DNA of 64,000 bases from Pseudomonas sp. ADAK13 (GCF_012935715.1 NZ_CP052860.1:1488001-1552000), one strand, 5' to 3'. Positions 19,346-28,311 are shown, counted from the first letter of the stretch. The notes: generated by a model from the letters alone, not told the origin. Numbers and translations: made by a program.

Positions 19346-20245
19346 TCACTGCATCCAGGGCGGCGGTGGAGGCTCCTCCGAGGCTTTGCTCGGTGGCGCA
19401 TCGTCTGCCGCGCGAATCGCCTGGCGACGCTCTTCATCGAGCCGCGCCGCTTCGATCTCGCGAATAACCCCGCCCACGTCAGCCAGCTCTTCCGGCTCGT
19501 CGAACTCGCCAGTCAACACGCTGGCCGGGTGCAGGGTGCCGGCTTCGTACAGCGCCCACATCTCCTTGGCGTACTTGGTCTTCTTCAATTCCGGGGCAAA
19601 ACGCCCGAAGTAGGAAGCCATGTTGCCCACATCCCGCTCCAGCATGCTGAACGCGTGGTTGTTGCCTGCTGCATCCACCGCCTGAGGCAGGTCGATGATC
19701 ACAGGGCCGGTCGGCGTCAGCAGCACGTTGAACTCGGAAAGGTCACCGTGCACCAGGCCAGTACACAACATCAGCACGATCTGGGTAATCAGGAAGGCGT
19801 GGTATTCGCGGGCCTGGTCCGGGTCCAGCGTCACGTCATTCAAACGTGGCGCAGCATCACCGTATTCATCGGCCACCAGCTCCATCAGCAGCACGCCTTC
19901 GAGGAAGTCGTACGGCTTGGGCACGCGAACGCCCGCACCGGCCAGACGAAACAGCGCCGCTACCTCGGCGTTCTGCCAGGCGTCTTCGGTTTCTTTCTTG
20001 CCGAACTTGGAGCCCTTGGCCATCGCCCGGGCCTGCCGGCTGTTACGGACCTTGCGGCCTTCCTGGTATTCGGACGCCTGACGAAAACTTCGTTTGTTCG
20101 CCTCCTTGTAGACCTTGGCGCAACGTAACTCGTTGCCGCAGCGCACCACGTAAACAGCTGCTTCTTTACCACTCATGAGTGGGCGCAGCACCTCGTCGAC
20201 CAGACCGTCCTCGATCAGGGGTTCAATGCGTTTAGGAGTCTTCAT
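19346..20245 (-). CDS. RIO1-family serine protein kinase
   Basis: A 299-residue bacterial RIO kinase. The nucleotide-binding region (SGKEAAVYVVRCG, with the lysine in CAKVYKE), the catalytic loop LVHGDLSEFNVLL (D and N) and the metal-binding VIIDLPQAVD (DFG equivalent) are intact, so it should be active. Eukaryotic and archaeal RIO1 acts in ribosome maturation; the bacterial role is poorly known. The C-terminus is Pro/Glu-rich and probably disordered. It is convergent with cueR. Confidence 0.9.
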   Translation of the reverse strand: MKTPKRIEPLIEDGLVDEVLRPLMSGKEAAVYVVRCGNELRCAKVYKEANKRSFRQASEYQEGRKVRNSRQARAMAKGSKFGKKETEDAWQNAEVAALFRLAGAGVRVPKPYDFLEGVLLMELVADEYGDAAPRLNDVTLDPDQAREYHAFLITQIVLMLCTGLVHGDLSEFNVLLTPTGPVIIDLPQAVDAAGNNHAFSMLERDVGNMASYFGRFAPELKKTKYAKEMWALYEAGTLHPASVLTGEFDEPEELADVGGVIREIEAARLDEERRQAIRAADDAPPSKASEEPPPPPWMQ

Positions 20246-20396
20246 CAGCTTTTATTGTGGGTCCTTTATTACCAAACACGCGTATGGCACTCGTTATACG
20301 GCAATCCTCTCGCCGCGGGGAGAGGGTACCGACCTTTGACCGCTTAAGAATGCATCCAATATGCCAGATTAACCGGCGGCCCGATCATAGCCGAGA

Positions 20397-21674
20397 TCAG
20401 CGCTCAATAATCGCCGTGACGCCCTGGCCCCCGGCAGCGCAGATCGAGATCAGGCCCCGGCCCTTGCCGGCGGCGTCCAGCAGCTTGGCCAGGTTGGCGA
20501 CGATGCGCCCGCCGGTGGCTGCAAACGGATGGCCGGCGGCCAATGAACTGCCCTTGACGTTCAGCCGGCTGCGGTCGATGGAACCCAGCGGCGCGTCCAG
20601 CCCCAGGCGGGTCTTGCAGTATTCCGGGTCTTCCCAGGCCTTCAGCGTGCACAACACTTGGGCAGCGAACGCTTCGTGGATCTCGTAGTAATCGAAGTCC
20701 TGCAGCGTCAGACCATTCCTCGCCAGCAAACGTGGCACGGCATACACCGGCGCCATCAGCAGGCCTTCGGCGCCGTTGACGAAATCCACTGCCGCCGCTT
20801 CGCCATCACGCAGGTAAGCGAGGATCGGCAAACCCCGCTTCTGGGCCCAGGCTTCACTGCCCAGCAGCACCAACGAAGCACCGTCGGTCAGTGGCGTCGA
20901 ATTGCCGGCGGTGAGGGTGCCCTTATCGCTGCGCTCAAAAGCGGGTTTGAGGCTGGCGAGTTTTTCCAGGGTCAGGTCGGGGCGCAGGTTGTTGTCGCGG
21001 GTCAGGCCAAGAAAGGGCGTGAGCAAATCGTTTTGCCAGCCTTCGGCATAGGACGCGGCCATTTTCTGGTGGCTTTCCAGCGCCAACTGATCCTGCTCGG
21101 CGCGGGGAATCTGCCAGGTCTGCGCCATCAACTCGCAATGCTGCCCCATGGACAAACCGGTGCGCGGTTCGCCATTGCGCGGCAGCTCCGGCTTGAGGTG
21201 ATGGGGACGAAGTTGTAACAGGACTTTTAATTTATCCGCCGTGGATTTGCTGCGATTGGCTTGCAGCAGGATCTTGCGCAGCCCCTCGTTCACCCCGATC
21301 GGTGCGTCGGACGTGGTGTCGACGCCACCGGCAATCCCGCTTTCGATCTGCCCCAGCGCAATCTTGTTCGCCACCAGCAATGCCGCTTCGAGGCCGGTGC
21401 CGCAGGCCTGCTGAATATCGTAGGCCGGGGTTTGCGGCGACAGGCGTGAGCCCAGCACGCATTCGCGGGTCAGGTTAAAGTCCCGGGAATGCTTGAGCAC
21501 CGCCCCGGCGGCCACCTCGCCAATGCGCAGGCCGTGCAGGTTGTAGCGTTCGATCAGGCCTTCCAGGGCGGCGGTCAGCATCGCCTGGTTACTCGCCGTG
21601 GCATAAGGGCCGTTGGAGCGGGCGAAGGGGATGCGGTTACCGCCAATGATCGCTACCCGGCGCAATTGAGTCAT
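20397..21674 (-). CDS. Acetyl-CoA C-acyltransferase (thiolase)
   Basis: A 425-residue thiolase with the acyl-accepting cysteine C91 in QQACGTGLEAA, the catalytic histidine in YYEIHEAFAAQVL and the C-terminal ICAAGGQG cysteine. The length is that of the FadI-like group. The start at MTQLRR follows a GGGAG site; a 53-codon upstream extension has no support. It is divergent from a ketoreductase gene across about 115 nt, with a MaoC-type hydratase after that, an arrangement also seen as PA4785-PA4786 in P. aeruginosa, so the three probably act on the same 3-keto/3-hydroxyacyl-CoA substrate. Confidence 0.9.
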   Translation of the reverse strand: MTQLRRVAIIGGNRIPFARSNGPYATASNQAMLTAALEGLIERYNLHGLRIGEVAAGAVLKHSRDFNLTRECVLGSRLSPQTPAYDIQQACGTGLEAALLVANKIALGQIESGIAGGVDTTSDAPIGVNEGLRKILLQANRSKSTADKLKVLLQLRPHHLKPELPRNGEPRTGLSMGQHCELMAQTWQIPRAEQDQLALESHQKMAASYAEGWQNDLLTPFLGLTRDNNLRPDLTLEKLASLKPAFERSDKGTLTAGNSTPLTDGASLVLLGSEAWAQKRGLPILAYLRDGEAAAVDFVNGAEGLLMAPVYAVPRLLARNGLTLQDFDYYEIHEAFAAQVLCTLKAWEDPEYCKTRLGLDAPLGSIDRSRLNVKGSSLAAGHPFAATGGRIVANLAKLLDAAGKGRGLISICAAGGQGVTAIIER

Positions 21675-21788
21675 GGAAAGCTCCCTGAAGGTTGTGGGGT
21701 GAGTCTTTGAGACTAGCCTAGGCTCAATCGAACGACTTTCACCTATTGATGGTCCACCGTTTGAACCCCAGCACTCGGAGAGCGTTCC

Positions 21789-23141
21789 ATGTCTGACCGT
21801 TATATCGACTTCGCCAACTCCAGCCTCGGCCATCGCCTGGTCGCCGCCATTGGCCTGCCGTCACCGGTACGCCTGGAACGCTGGCAGGCCGGGCGCCTGC
21901 GTCCGGTGGAGGGTGCGCTGCTGATCGGCGGCGGCCCGCTGGCGACAAAAATACTGCCGTTCGCCAACAAGCTGACCGACGCCATCTATAGCTACGGCAG
22001 CGAACCGTCGACGGCCACCCCCTGGATTCCCGGCCACGGGCCCAAGCTCAAGGCTGTGGTGTTCGATGCCAGCCAACTGCAGCACACCGACCAACTCAAA
22101 CAGCTGCGGGAATTCTTTCAGCCGCTGCTGAAAAATCTCGATCACAGCGCGCATCTGGTGATCCTGGGCCGCGCGCCGGAAAGCCTCAGCGACCCGTTTG
22201 CCGCCAGTGCCCAGCGCGCCCTGGAAGGTTTCAGCCGGTCGCTGGCCAAAGAGCTGCGCAGCGGGGGCGTCCTGCAATTGCTGTACGTGGGCGACGGGGC
22301 CGAAGACCAGTTGGAAGGGGCGTTGCGGTTTTTCCTCTCGCCCAAAAGTGCCTACATCTCCGGCCAGGTGATTCGCCTGAACGCCTGCGCGACCCAGGTC
22401 GAGGATTGGACCCGCCCTCTCGCCGGGCGCAAAGCGTTGGTAACCGGCGCAGCCCGCGGCATCGGCGCCTCGATCGCCGAAACCCTGGCCCGTGACGGTG
22501 CCGAAGTGGTCCTGCTGGACGTGCCACAAGCCAAGGCTGACCTTGACGCCCTGGCCGCGCGCCTGGGTGCCCGCAGCATCACCCTGGATATCTGCGCCGA
22601 AGACGCCGCCACGCAGTTGATCGAACACCTGCCGGACGGCATCGACATCGTGGTGCACAACGCCGGCATCACCCGCGATAAAACCCTGGCCAACATGACG
22701 CCGGAATACTGGGACGCGGTATTGGCGGTCAACCTCAACGCGCCGCAAGTGCTGACCAAGGCGCTGCTGGACAGCGGCACCTTGCACGACAACGGCCGCG
22801 TGGTGCTGCTGGCGTCCATCAGCGGCATTGCCGGCAATCGCGGGCAAACCAATTACGCCGCGAGCAAGGCCGGGCTGATCGGCCTGGCCCAGGCCTGGGC
22901 GCCGCTGCTGGGCGAGCGCGGGATCAGCATCAACGCGGTGGCCCCGGGTTTTATCGAAACCCAGATGACCGCGCATATTCCCTTCGCCTTGCGTGAGGCC
23001 GGGCGCCGTATGAGTTCGCTGGGCCAGGGCGGCTTGCCCCAGGACGTCGCCGAAGCCGTGGCCTGGCTCGGCCAGCCGGGCTCCGGCGCGGTCAGCGGGC
23101 AGGCAGTGCGGGTGTGTGGGCAAAGTCTATTGGGAGCGTAA
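21789..23141 (+). CDS. 3-oxoacyl-ACP/CoA reductase (FabG-like, long form)
   Basis: A 450-residue protein of the high-molecular-weight FabG type. The C-terminal 230 residues form a complete SDR domain (TGAARGIGASIAETLARDG, NNAGITRDKT-like HNAGITRD, and YAASKAGLIGLAQ with the catalytic Tyr and Lys). The N-terminal about 200 residues form a second, degenerate Rossmann-like domain. It would reduce 3-ketoacyl-thioesters with NAD(P)H. The GGAGAG site precedes the ATG. It is followed by a MaoC-like gene 2 nt after its stop codon. Confidence 0.88.
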   Translation: MSDRYIDFANSSLGHRLVAAIGLPSPVRLERWQAGRLRPVEGALLIGGGPLATKILPFANKLTDAIYSYGSEPSTATPWIPGHGPKLKAVVFDASQLQHTDQLKQLREFFQPLLKNLDHSAHLVILGRAPESLSDPFAASAQRALEGFSRSLAKELRSGGVLQLLYVGDGAEDQLEGALRFFLSPKSAYISGQVIRLNACATQVEDWTRPLAGRKALVTGAARGIGASIAETLARDGAEVVLLDVPQAKADLDALAARLGARSITLDICAEDAATQLIEHLPDGIDIVVHNAGITRDKTLANMTPEYWDAVLAVNLNAPQVLTKALLDSGTLHDNGRVVLLASISGIAGNRGQTNYAASKAGLIGLAQAWAPLLGERGISINAVAPGFIETQMTAHIPFALREAGRRMSSLGQGGLPQDVAEAVAWLGQPGSGAVSGQAVRVCGQSLLGA

Positions 23142-23143
23142 GC

Positions 23144-23992
23144 ATGGAGTGGCACACCTTAGGCAGCACCCCGTTCCTGCCGCCGCTGTATTGGCGCGCG
23201 GCCCTCAAGCGCAAGATCACCGGCACCACGTTGCCCGAACAAGGGTTGCGCTGCCGGGTCAGCGTGAACGCCAGCGATGTGGCGGCTTATCGCAAGGTCT
23301 GCGGGTTTGCCGACAGCCCGGTGTTGCCGGCGACCTATCCGCACATCCTTGCCTTCGGCCTGCAGATGCAATTGCTCACCGGCAAGGCATTTCCGTTCCC
23401 GCTGCTGGGGTTGATCCACCTGAGCAACCGTATCCGCATCCTGCGCCCATTGGGCGGTGTGAGTGACCTTACGGTGGGCGTCTACGCGCAGAATTTGCAG
23501 CCCCACGCCAAGGGGGCAACGTTCGATATCGTCACCACGGTCGAGGATTCACTGGGGCTGCTGTGGGAAGCCGAAAGCCGGATGCTCTGTCGCGGCGTGA
23601 AGCTTGACGGCGTTGCAACGGATCACAGCCTGCAAGCTCCCGCCAGCGTCGGTGAGTTGACCCGCTGGAAAGCCCCCGTCGATATCGGCCGCCGCTACGC
23701 TCGGGTGTCCGGCGACTACAACCCGATTCACTTGAGTGCCCTCACCGCCAGGTTGTTCGGCTTCCCCCAGGCGATCGCCCACGGGCTGTGGAACAAGGCA
23801 CGCACACTGGCCGCCCTGAGTGAGCATTTGCCGGCGGCCAATATCGAGATAGACGTCGAGTTTAAAAAACCGGTGCGCTTGCCCAGTGAAGTCATCTTGT
23901 TGGCAAGTGCCGCCGGCTCCAGCGGTGAGTTGCAACTAAAAGGCGCCGGGGACATTGAGCATATGGTGGGGCGCTGGCGGCCGATTGCGTGA
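23144..23992 (+). CDS. MaoC-family (R)-specific enoyl hydratase/dehydratase
   Basis: A 282-residue double-hotdog MaoC protein. The C-terminal hotdog carries the hydratase-2 motif around YARVSGDYNPIHLSALTARLFGFPQAIAHGLW, where the Asp and His are catalytic. It would hydrate trans-2-enoyl-CoA or dehydrate 3-hydroxyacyl-CoA. The start is 2 nt after the ketoreductase stop (site GGGAGCG), so translation is coupled. With the reductase and divergent thiolase it makes a short fatty-acyl chain modification unit. Confidence 0.87.
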   Translation: MEWHTLGSTPFLPPLYWRAALKRKITGTTLPEQGLRCRVSVNASDVAAYRKVCGFADSPVLPATYPHILAFGLQMQLLTGKAFPFPLLGLIHLSNRIRILRPLGGVSDLTVGVYAQNLQPHAKGATFDIVTTVEDSLGLLWEAESRMLCRGVKLDGVATDHSLQAPASVGELTRWKAPVDIGRRYARVSGDYNPIHLSALTARLFGFPQAIAHGLWNKARTLAALSEHLPAANIEIDVEFKKPVRLPSEVILLASAAGSSGELQLKGAGDIEHMVGRWRPIA

Positions 23993-24019
23993 TTAATTGT
24001 GTATATACACCCTAAGTTA

Positions 24020-24043
24020 TAGCGGGCTATCGATAGCCCGCTA
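24020..24043. terminator. Perfect 24-bp palindrome after the MaoC gene
   Basis: A perfect palindrome with no spacer (half-site TAGCGGGCTATC) lies 28 nt after the MaoC stop. It is followed by AAGTTTATT rather than a clean T-run. It is the likely transcript end, or a symmetric protein-binding site. Confidence 0.55.
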
Positions 24044-24284
24044 AGTTTATTAATACCTTGATTTTAAAGGCCTACCCACTTTTAACCCTTACCCCTATAT
24101 ACCCTTGGTATTAGTCGCTAAGCGGCCCAATCCTGCGTGTATATAAATCGTTAATACCAAGTTGAGCGTTGCGAGAAAAAGTACCCGGGACTGTTATAGC
24201 CATAACGGACGAATGTATCGCTGTCCCTAGAAACAGCGAACTTCGATAACAACAAAGGCTGTACCAGGTGCACGGATCTCAATC
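24044..24284 (+). promoter_or_regulatory. AT-rich regulatory region before the repeat lipoprotein gene
   Basis: This region is noticeably AT-richer than its neighbours. It holds the inverted repeat CTTGGTATTA (24104-24113) / TAATACCAAG (24152-24161), and a third TTAATACC at 24050-24057 followed by TTG. GTATATACA/TATATA tracts are also present. The arrangement suggests a regulator-binding region, but no named regulator can be assigned. Confidence 0.5.
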
Positions 24285-25946
24285 ATGAAAACTCAAGTCG
24301 TGTTGTGGAAAGCAAGTACCGCGCTGGCCCTGATTCTGGCAGTAAGCCTCGGAGGCTGCAGCAGCGGTGGTGGCGGTCATCACAGTAGCGTCGCAGCTTC
24401 GTCTCCGGATGCTGGCGGCGGAACAGGTGGTGGAACTGGCGGTGGTACCGGCGGCGGCACAGATGGTGGTGGTACCGGTGGTGGCACTGGCGGCGGCACA
24501 GGTGGCGGTACCGGTGGTGGCACTGGCGGCGGCACAGGTGGCGGTACCGGTGGTGGCACTGGCGGCGGTACCGGTGGTGGCACTGGCGGCGGCACCGGTG
24601 GTGGCACTGGCGGCGGTACAGGTGGTGGCACAGGCGGCGGTACCGGTTCGACCACGCCTCTGGTCACTGGCCAGGTAGTGGGCGCCGTCGGCGGTGTCGT
24701 CGGTAATGTCGGCACCGCAGTAGGTGACCTGGGTACAACCCTGACCACCATCCCGATTGTAGGCACGACCGCTGGCGGGCTGGTCACCGCGACGGGCACC
24801 GCCGTCAACAGCATCGGCAGCGGCGTGACCAATGGGCTGGGAACACTGGGCACCAATAGCAATGCCTTGGGCACCACCGTTGCCGGTGTGGCCGATGGCG
24901 TTGCCGACCTGGGCACCGGCGTGTCCAACACCGGCAAAACCCTGGGCACCACACTGGGCGGCATTCCTGTCGTCGGCGGTTTAACCGGCGGTGTGGGCGG
25001 TGCGGCAGGTGGCCTGGTCGATAAGGTCGGCCAAACCGTGACCATGCTCGGCGACACCTTGAGCACGGCCAGCACCACCGGACCACTGGGCAACGTGACC
25101 AATACCGTCGGCAAAAGCGTGCTGGTCCCTGTCGTCTCGCTGGTCGAAAACACCACCGGCAACCTCGGGAATAAAACCGGCCTGGGCAACCCGGTCGGTG
25201 GAGTACTGGATAAAGTCGGCTCCACTGTCACCGGCCTTGGCGGCCAAGTGGCCAGCGCCGGCGGCGCAGGCAACCCAGTCGGGACGCTCGTCGGTGGCGT
25301 GTTGACTGGCGTGGGCACCACCCTTGATAAGTCGAGCGGCTACGTTAATCCAGCCACCACAACCCCGCAATCGGGCTTGCCTGAACTCGTCGGTGGTCTG
25401 GTCGCCAACGTCGGCAACGGCCTGAATGCCGGTAACACCAACGGCACTGTCAGTGCAGCAGGCATCACCGGCGGCGCAGTGGGCAACACCGTCGCATCCC
25501 TCGGTACGCTGATTGGCGGCAATGGTGTGGCCAACACGGGCGCCACGGCGCCGGTCGCAGGCCTGGCAACGAATGTCGGCGCAGCTCTGAACCCAGTAAC
25601 GTCGGCCGTTGCCGGCCTGACTCAAAACATCGGCACCAGCACCGGTATCGGCGCCCCTGTCAACGGTCTGGTCACCCAGGTCGGCGGCGCAGTCAGCGGC
25701 CTGGGCACCAACCTGACGGCGGCCAATGCCAATCCGGTCACCAATGCTGTGGGCGGAGCCCTGAATGCCGTCGGCAATACGGTCGGCTCGGTGGGCGGCT
25801 TGGTCACCGGCGGCACCAGCGGTAGCGGTGGCGGCTTGCTCGGTGGTTTGAATGTGGGTGCCGGCGCCTCGGCCGGCGGCACTGCAAACGCAAACACAGG
25901 CGGTGGTCTGGGAGGCTTGCTCGGCGGGCTGACCGGCAAAAAATAG
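24285..25946 (+). CDS. Repeat-rich surface lipoprotein (GGGT tandem repeats)
   Basis: A 553-residue lipoprotein. The signal peptide ends in a lipobox (LGGC, C25), and the following Ser predicts outer-membrane sorting. Residues about 44-123 are almost pure GGGT tetrapeptide repeats. The rest is a low-complexity Gly/Val/Thr/Asn-rich region with many copies of patterns such as GLGTxLT, VGGLV and VGxxV, with only the lipobox Cys. It resembles proteins annotated as collagen-like or triple-helix repeat proteins, but Gly-X-Y periodicity is not present. It may form an extended stalk on the surface. It precedes a TpsB transporter and an intrinsic terminator separates them. It has no TPS secretion domain. 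Confidence 0.8.
   Translation: MKTQVVLWKASTALALILAVSLGGCSSGGGGHHSSVAASSPDAGGGTGGGTGGGTGGGTDGGGTGGGTGGGTGGGTGGGTGGGTGGGTGGGTGGGTGGGTGGGTGGGTGGGTGGGTGGGTGSTTPLVTGQVVGAVGGVVGNVGTAVGDLGTTLTTIPIVGTTAGGLVTATGTAVNSIGSGVTNGLGTLGTNSNALGTTVAGVADGVADLGTGVSNTGKTLGTTLGGIPVVGGLTGGVGGAAGGLVDKVGQTVTMLGDTLSTASTTGPLGNVTNTVGKSVLVPVVSLVENTTGNLGNKTGLGNPVGGVLDKVGSTVTGLGGQVASAGGAGNPVGTLVGGVLTGVGTTLDKSSGYVNPATTTPQSGLPELVGGLVANVGNGLNAGNTNGTVSAAGITGGAVGNTVASLGTLIGGNGVANTGATAPVAGLATNVGAALNPVTSAVAGLTQNIGTSTGIGAPVNGLVTQVGGAVSGLGTNLTAANANPVTNAVGGALNAVGNTVGSVGGLVTGGTSGSGGGLLGGLNVGAGASAGGTANANTGGGLGGLLGGLTGKK
24415..24647 (+). repeat. GGGT-coding tandem repeat DNA
   Basis: About 230 nt of tandem 12-nt units (GGTGGYGGYACH), grouped into imperfect 36-nt units by alternating GGCACT, GGCACA and GGTACC endings. 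Such a tract can expand or contract by slippage in steps of 12 or 36 nt without breaking the frame. Confidence 0.9.
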
Positions 25947-25997
25947 AATTGCACCTGGCCATTAGACGGCCTCCCCTCCAGCGCCTACGCTTGGTTG

Positions 25998-26032
25998 AGA
26001 CGAGAGATTCCAATGAGTCTCTCGTCTTTTTT
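25998..26032 (+). terminator. Intrinsic terminator between lipoprotein and TpsB genes
   Basis: AGACGAGAGA (25998-26007) pairs exactly with TCTCTCGTCT (26018-26027) and is followed by a T-run. It should stop most transcription from the lipoprotein gene before the TpsB gene. Confidence 0.92.
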
Positions 26033-26121
26033 ATTGGCCAGTGAAAGGCCCTCCCGAACCGTGCCCCAGAACCCGGCGGGAATCCGCGAAACGCTGCTGC
26101 AGTTTGACCATGGAGTGTCCT

Positions 26122-27807
26122 ATGCGCGCCTCGACACCGTTGTTTCTGCTCACCCTCATTGCCGCCAGTGTCCACGCCGAGACCCTGCCCAGTTTCCTCA
26201 ACAGCAACGACACCATTCGCAACCTGCCGGTGCCCAACCTCCCCGCCGACGCCTATCGCCCGGTCACGCCCCAGACCCAGTTGCCCGAGCCGGCGGCGAC
26301 CCAGGGCCAACCGTTGTTGATGGACACCAAAGTGACCATCCGCAAGCTGCAAATCGACGGGGGAACGATCTACCCGCTCCAGGACGTGGCCAAGGTTTTC
26401 GAGCCGCTGATTGGCCATGAAACCACCCTTGCACAATTGATCGAAGCCACCCGTGGCATCACCCGCCGCTACCAGCAGGACGGCTACCTGTTGTCCTACG
26501 CCTACTTGCCCGACCAGCGCTTCGAAAACGGCCTGGTGCACGTGATCCTGGTGGAGGGCTACATCAAGGACTACAACGTTCAGGGCGATATCGGCTCAGT
26601 CTCGGCCTACGTCGACAAGCTGGCAGCCAAGCTGCTGGCCGAACGCCCGCTGACCCGCAAGACCTTCGAACGCTACACCACGTTGATGGGCCGTATTCCG
26701 GGGGTAACGCTGCAGGCGCAAGTACCGCCGCCGGGCACCACCGATGGCGGCACGCGCATGCAGATCCAGGCCTCGCGCAAACCCTTCACCAGCAGCATGA
26801 GCATGACGGACGACAGCCGTGGCGGCCTGCAAGCCCTGATCACCGGCACCAGCAATTCCCAGACCTCCATGGGCGAGCAGTTGAGCGTCAGCGGCCTGTT
26901 CCCGCCCGGCGAGGACAAGGAGCACTACTACCGCCTGGGCTACAGCCAGTTCGTGAATGCCGAGGGTACCCAACTGGTGGTCAACGCCGAGCGCTACCGC
27001 GCCGACCCGCGCAGCAATGTGCAACTGGACGGCGGTTTTGAACTCAAGCCCCACCAGGAGATTGACCGTTACTCCGTCGGCCTCAGTCATCCGCTGATCG
27101 CCTCCCCCACCGAGTCGTTGACCCTGGGCACGCGGCTGTATGCCGTGGACCAGACCACCCGCTATCAACTGGTGGGTTTCCCCCAACGTTTCGACCTGGA
27201 AACCAACCTGCGCGCCCTGGCGTTTGAAGGTGACTGGCGCAAGTCCGACACGCGCCAGCTGCGCATCCTCAGCGCCGGCCTGTACCAGGGCATTGACGGC
27301 CTGGGCGCCAAGACCCGCAGTGACTTCGAGGGCATAAAGCCCGACATCGACTTCTTCCGCCTGCGCGTCTCGGGCGTACAAAGCGACAAGTTCTTCGACA
27401 ACTGGCAAGGCGTGGCATCGGCGGCCTTTTACTGGAGCGACGACACCTTGCCCGACAGCGAACGCGCGACGTTCGGCGGGCAGAATTTCGGGCGCGGTTA
27501 CCCGGATGACCAGGGGTCGGGCGACAAGGGTTGGGGCGTGGCGTATGAGGTCAACTACAGCTTCAACCGCAGCGGCGAGTGGGTAAAAATCCTGCAGCCC
27601 TACGTGGTACTGGACAAGGCCAAGACCTGGTTCAACGAATTGCCGGTCAAGGGCAACAACATGTCATCGGCGGCCGTGGGCCTGCGCTTCGGCGATAACA
27701 AGTACTACAACATCGCATTGGAAGCGGCCAAGCCAATGTCAGACATTGCCCTGGATAGCTTCAATCGGCGGCCACGGTATACGCTGAGTTTCAGCTACCA
27801 ACTCTGA
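26122..27807 (+). CDS. TpsB/FhaC-family two-partner secretion outer-membrane transporter
   Basis: A 561-residue ShlB/FhaC/HecB protein. It has a Sec signal peptide (MRASTPLFLLTLIAASVHA), a Pro-rich linker, two POTRA-like domains (about residues 65-215) and a C-terminal beta-barrel. The conserved barrel motif FGGQNFGRGY, with the loop-6 arginine, and the aromatic-type terminal strand (YTLSFSYQL) indicate an intact transporter. It would export a TpsA-type protein across the outer membrane. No TpsA gene is adjacent; the repeat lipoprotein upstream is the only candidate cargo. The ATG at 26122 has a GGAG site; an ATG four codons upstream is possible. Confidence 0.88.
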   Translation: MRASTPLFLLTLIAASVHAETLPSFLNSNDTIRNLPVPNLPADAYRPVTPQTQLPEPAATQGQPLLMDTKVTIRKLQIDGGTIYPLQDVAKVFEPLIGHETTLAQLIEATRGITRRYQQDGYLLSYAYLPDQRFENGLVHVILVEGYIKDYNVQGDIGSVSAYVDKLAAKLLAERPLTRKTFERYTTLMGRIPGVTLQAQVPPPGTTDGGTRMQIQASRKPFTSSMSMTDDSRGGLQALITGTSNSQTSMGEQLSVSGLFPPGEDKEHYYRLGYSQFVNAEGTQLVVNAERYRADPRSNVQLDGGFELKPHQEIDRYSVGLSHPLIASPTESLTLGTRLYAVDQTTRYQLVGFPQRFDLETNLRALAFEGDWRKSDTRQLRILSAGLYQGIDGLGAKTRSDFEGIKPDIDFFRLRVSGVQSDKFFDNWQGVASAAFYWSDDTLPDSERATFGGQNFGRGYPDDQGSGDKGWGVAYEVNYSFNRSGEWVKILQPYVVLDKAKTWFNELPVKGNNMSSAAVGLRFGDNKYYNIALEAAKPMSDIALDSFNRRPRYTLSFSYQL

Positions 27808-27837
27808 ACCCTGCTGCAGGAGCGAGCGTGCTCGTGC

Positions 27838-28245
27838 CTACATCAGTCTGATTTTGGGGATCGGGAAAAGGTTGTTGAGGGTGTCGATCAACCGCACCAG
27901 GTAGATCGGCTTGCGAAACAGGTCCAGCACCTGCAAGCGCAGCATGTCACTGACATCGTCCATCTCGGCATGGCCAGACATGACGATCACCGGCAGGTGC
28001 TGGCGTGAAGTGTGTTCGCGCAGGCGCTTGATCAAGGAGATACCGCTTTCCTCGGGCATGCGCAGGTCGGTGATCACCAGGGCGATATCGGGATGCAGGG
28101 TCAACTCCTGCAACGCGAAGGTCACCGAGGTGGCGGTAAAACAGACAAAGCCCTCATTCTCCAGCGACTCGGCCAGTTCAATGAGGGCGTCCTCTTCGTC
28201 ATCCACCAAAAGGATTTGTTGCCGCGGAGACAAAGAGGAATTCAT
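27838..28245 (-). CDS. Stand-alone response-regulator receiver protein
   Basis: A 135-residue single receiver domain with acidic pocket D15/D16 (LLVDDEED), phospho-acceptor D60 (VITDLRMPEESG), the conserved Ser in VIVMSGH and K in LFRKPI. There is no output domain. It sits at the flp end of the Tad pilus locus, on the same strand as flp and downstream of it, so it may receive phosphate from PprA or another kinase and modulate pilus control. The start has only a weak ribosome site; a GTG 15 codons upstream is an alternative. Confidence 0.85.
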   Translation of the reverse strand: MNSSLSPRQQILLVDDEEDALIELAESLENEGFVCFTATSVTFALQELTLHPDIALVITDLRMPEESGISLIKRLREHTSRQHLPVIVMSGHAEMDDVSDMLRLQVLDLFRKPIYLVRLIDTLNNLFPIPKIRLM

Positions 28246-28311
28246 GGAGAAATGCCTGATGCGCAATAGATCATTCAGCGGAACCTGCACGTGTTTGCGC
28301 GAGTACCCGCG

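Noticed and set aside
24415..24647. Possible CRISPR array
   Set aside because: Units are contiguous with no spacers and code for GGGT in frame.
24380..25321. 313-codon Pro/Val-rich antisense frame
   Set aside because: Mirror of the Gly-rich repeats on the other strand; no start signal.
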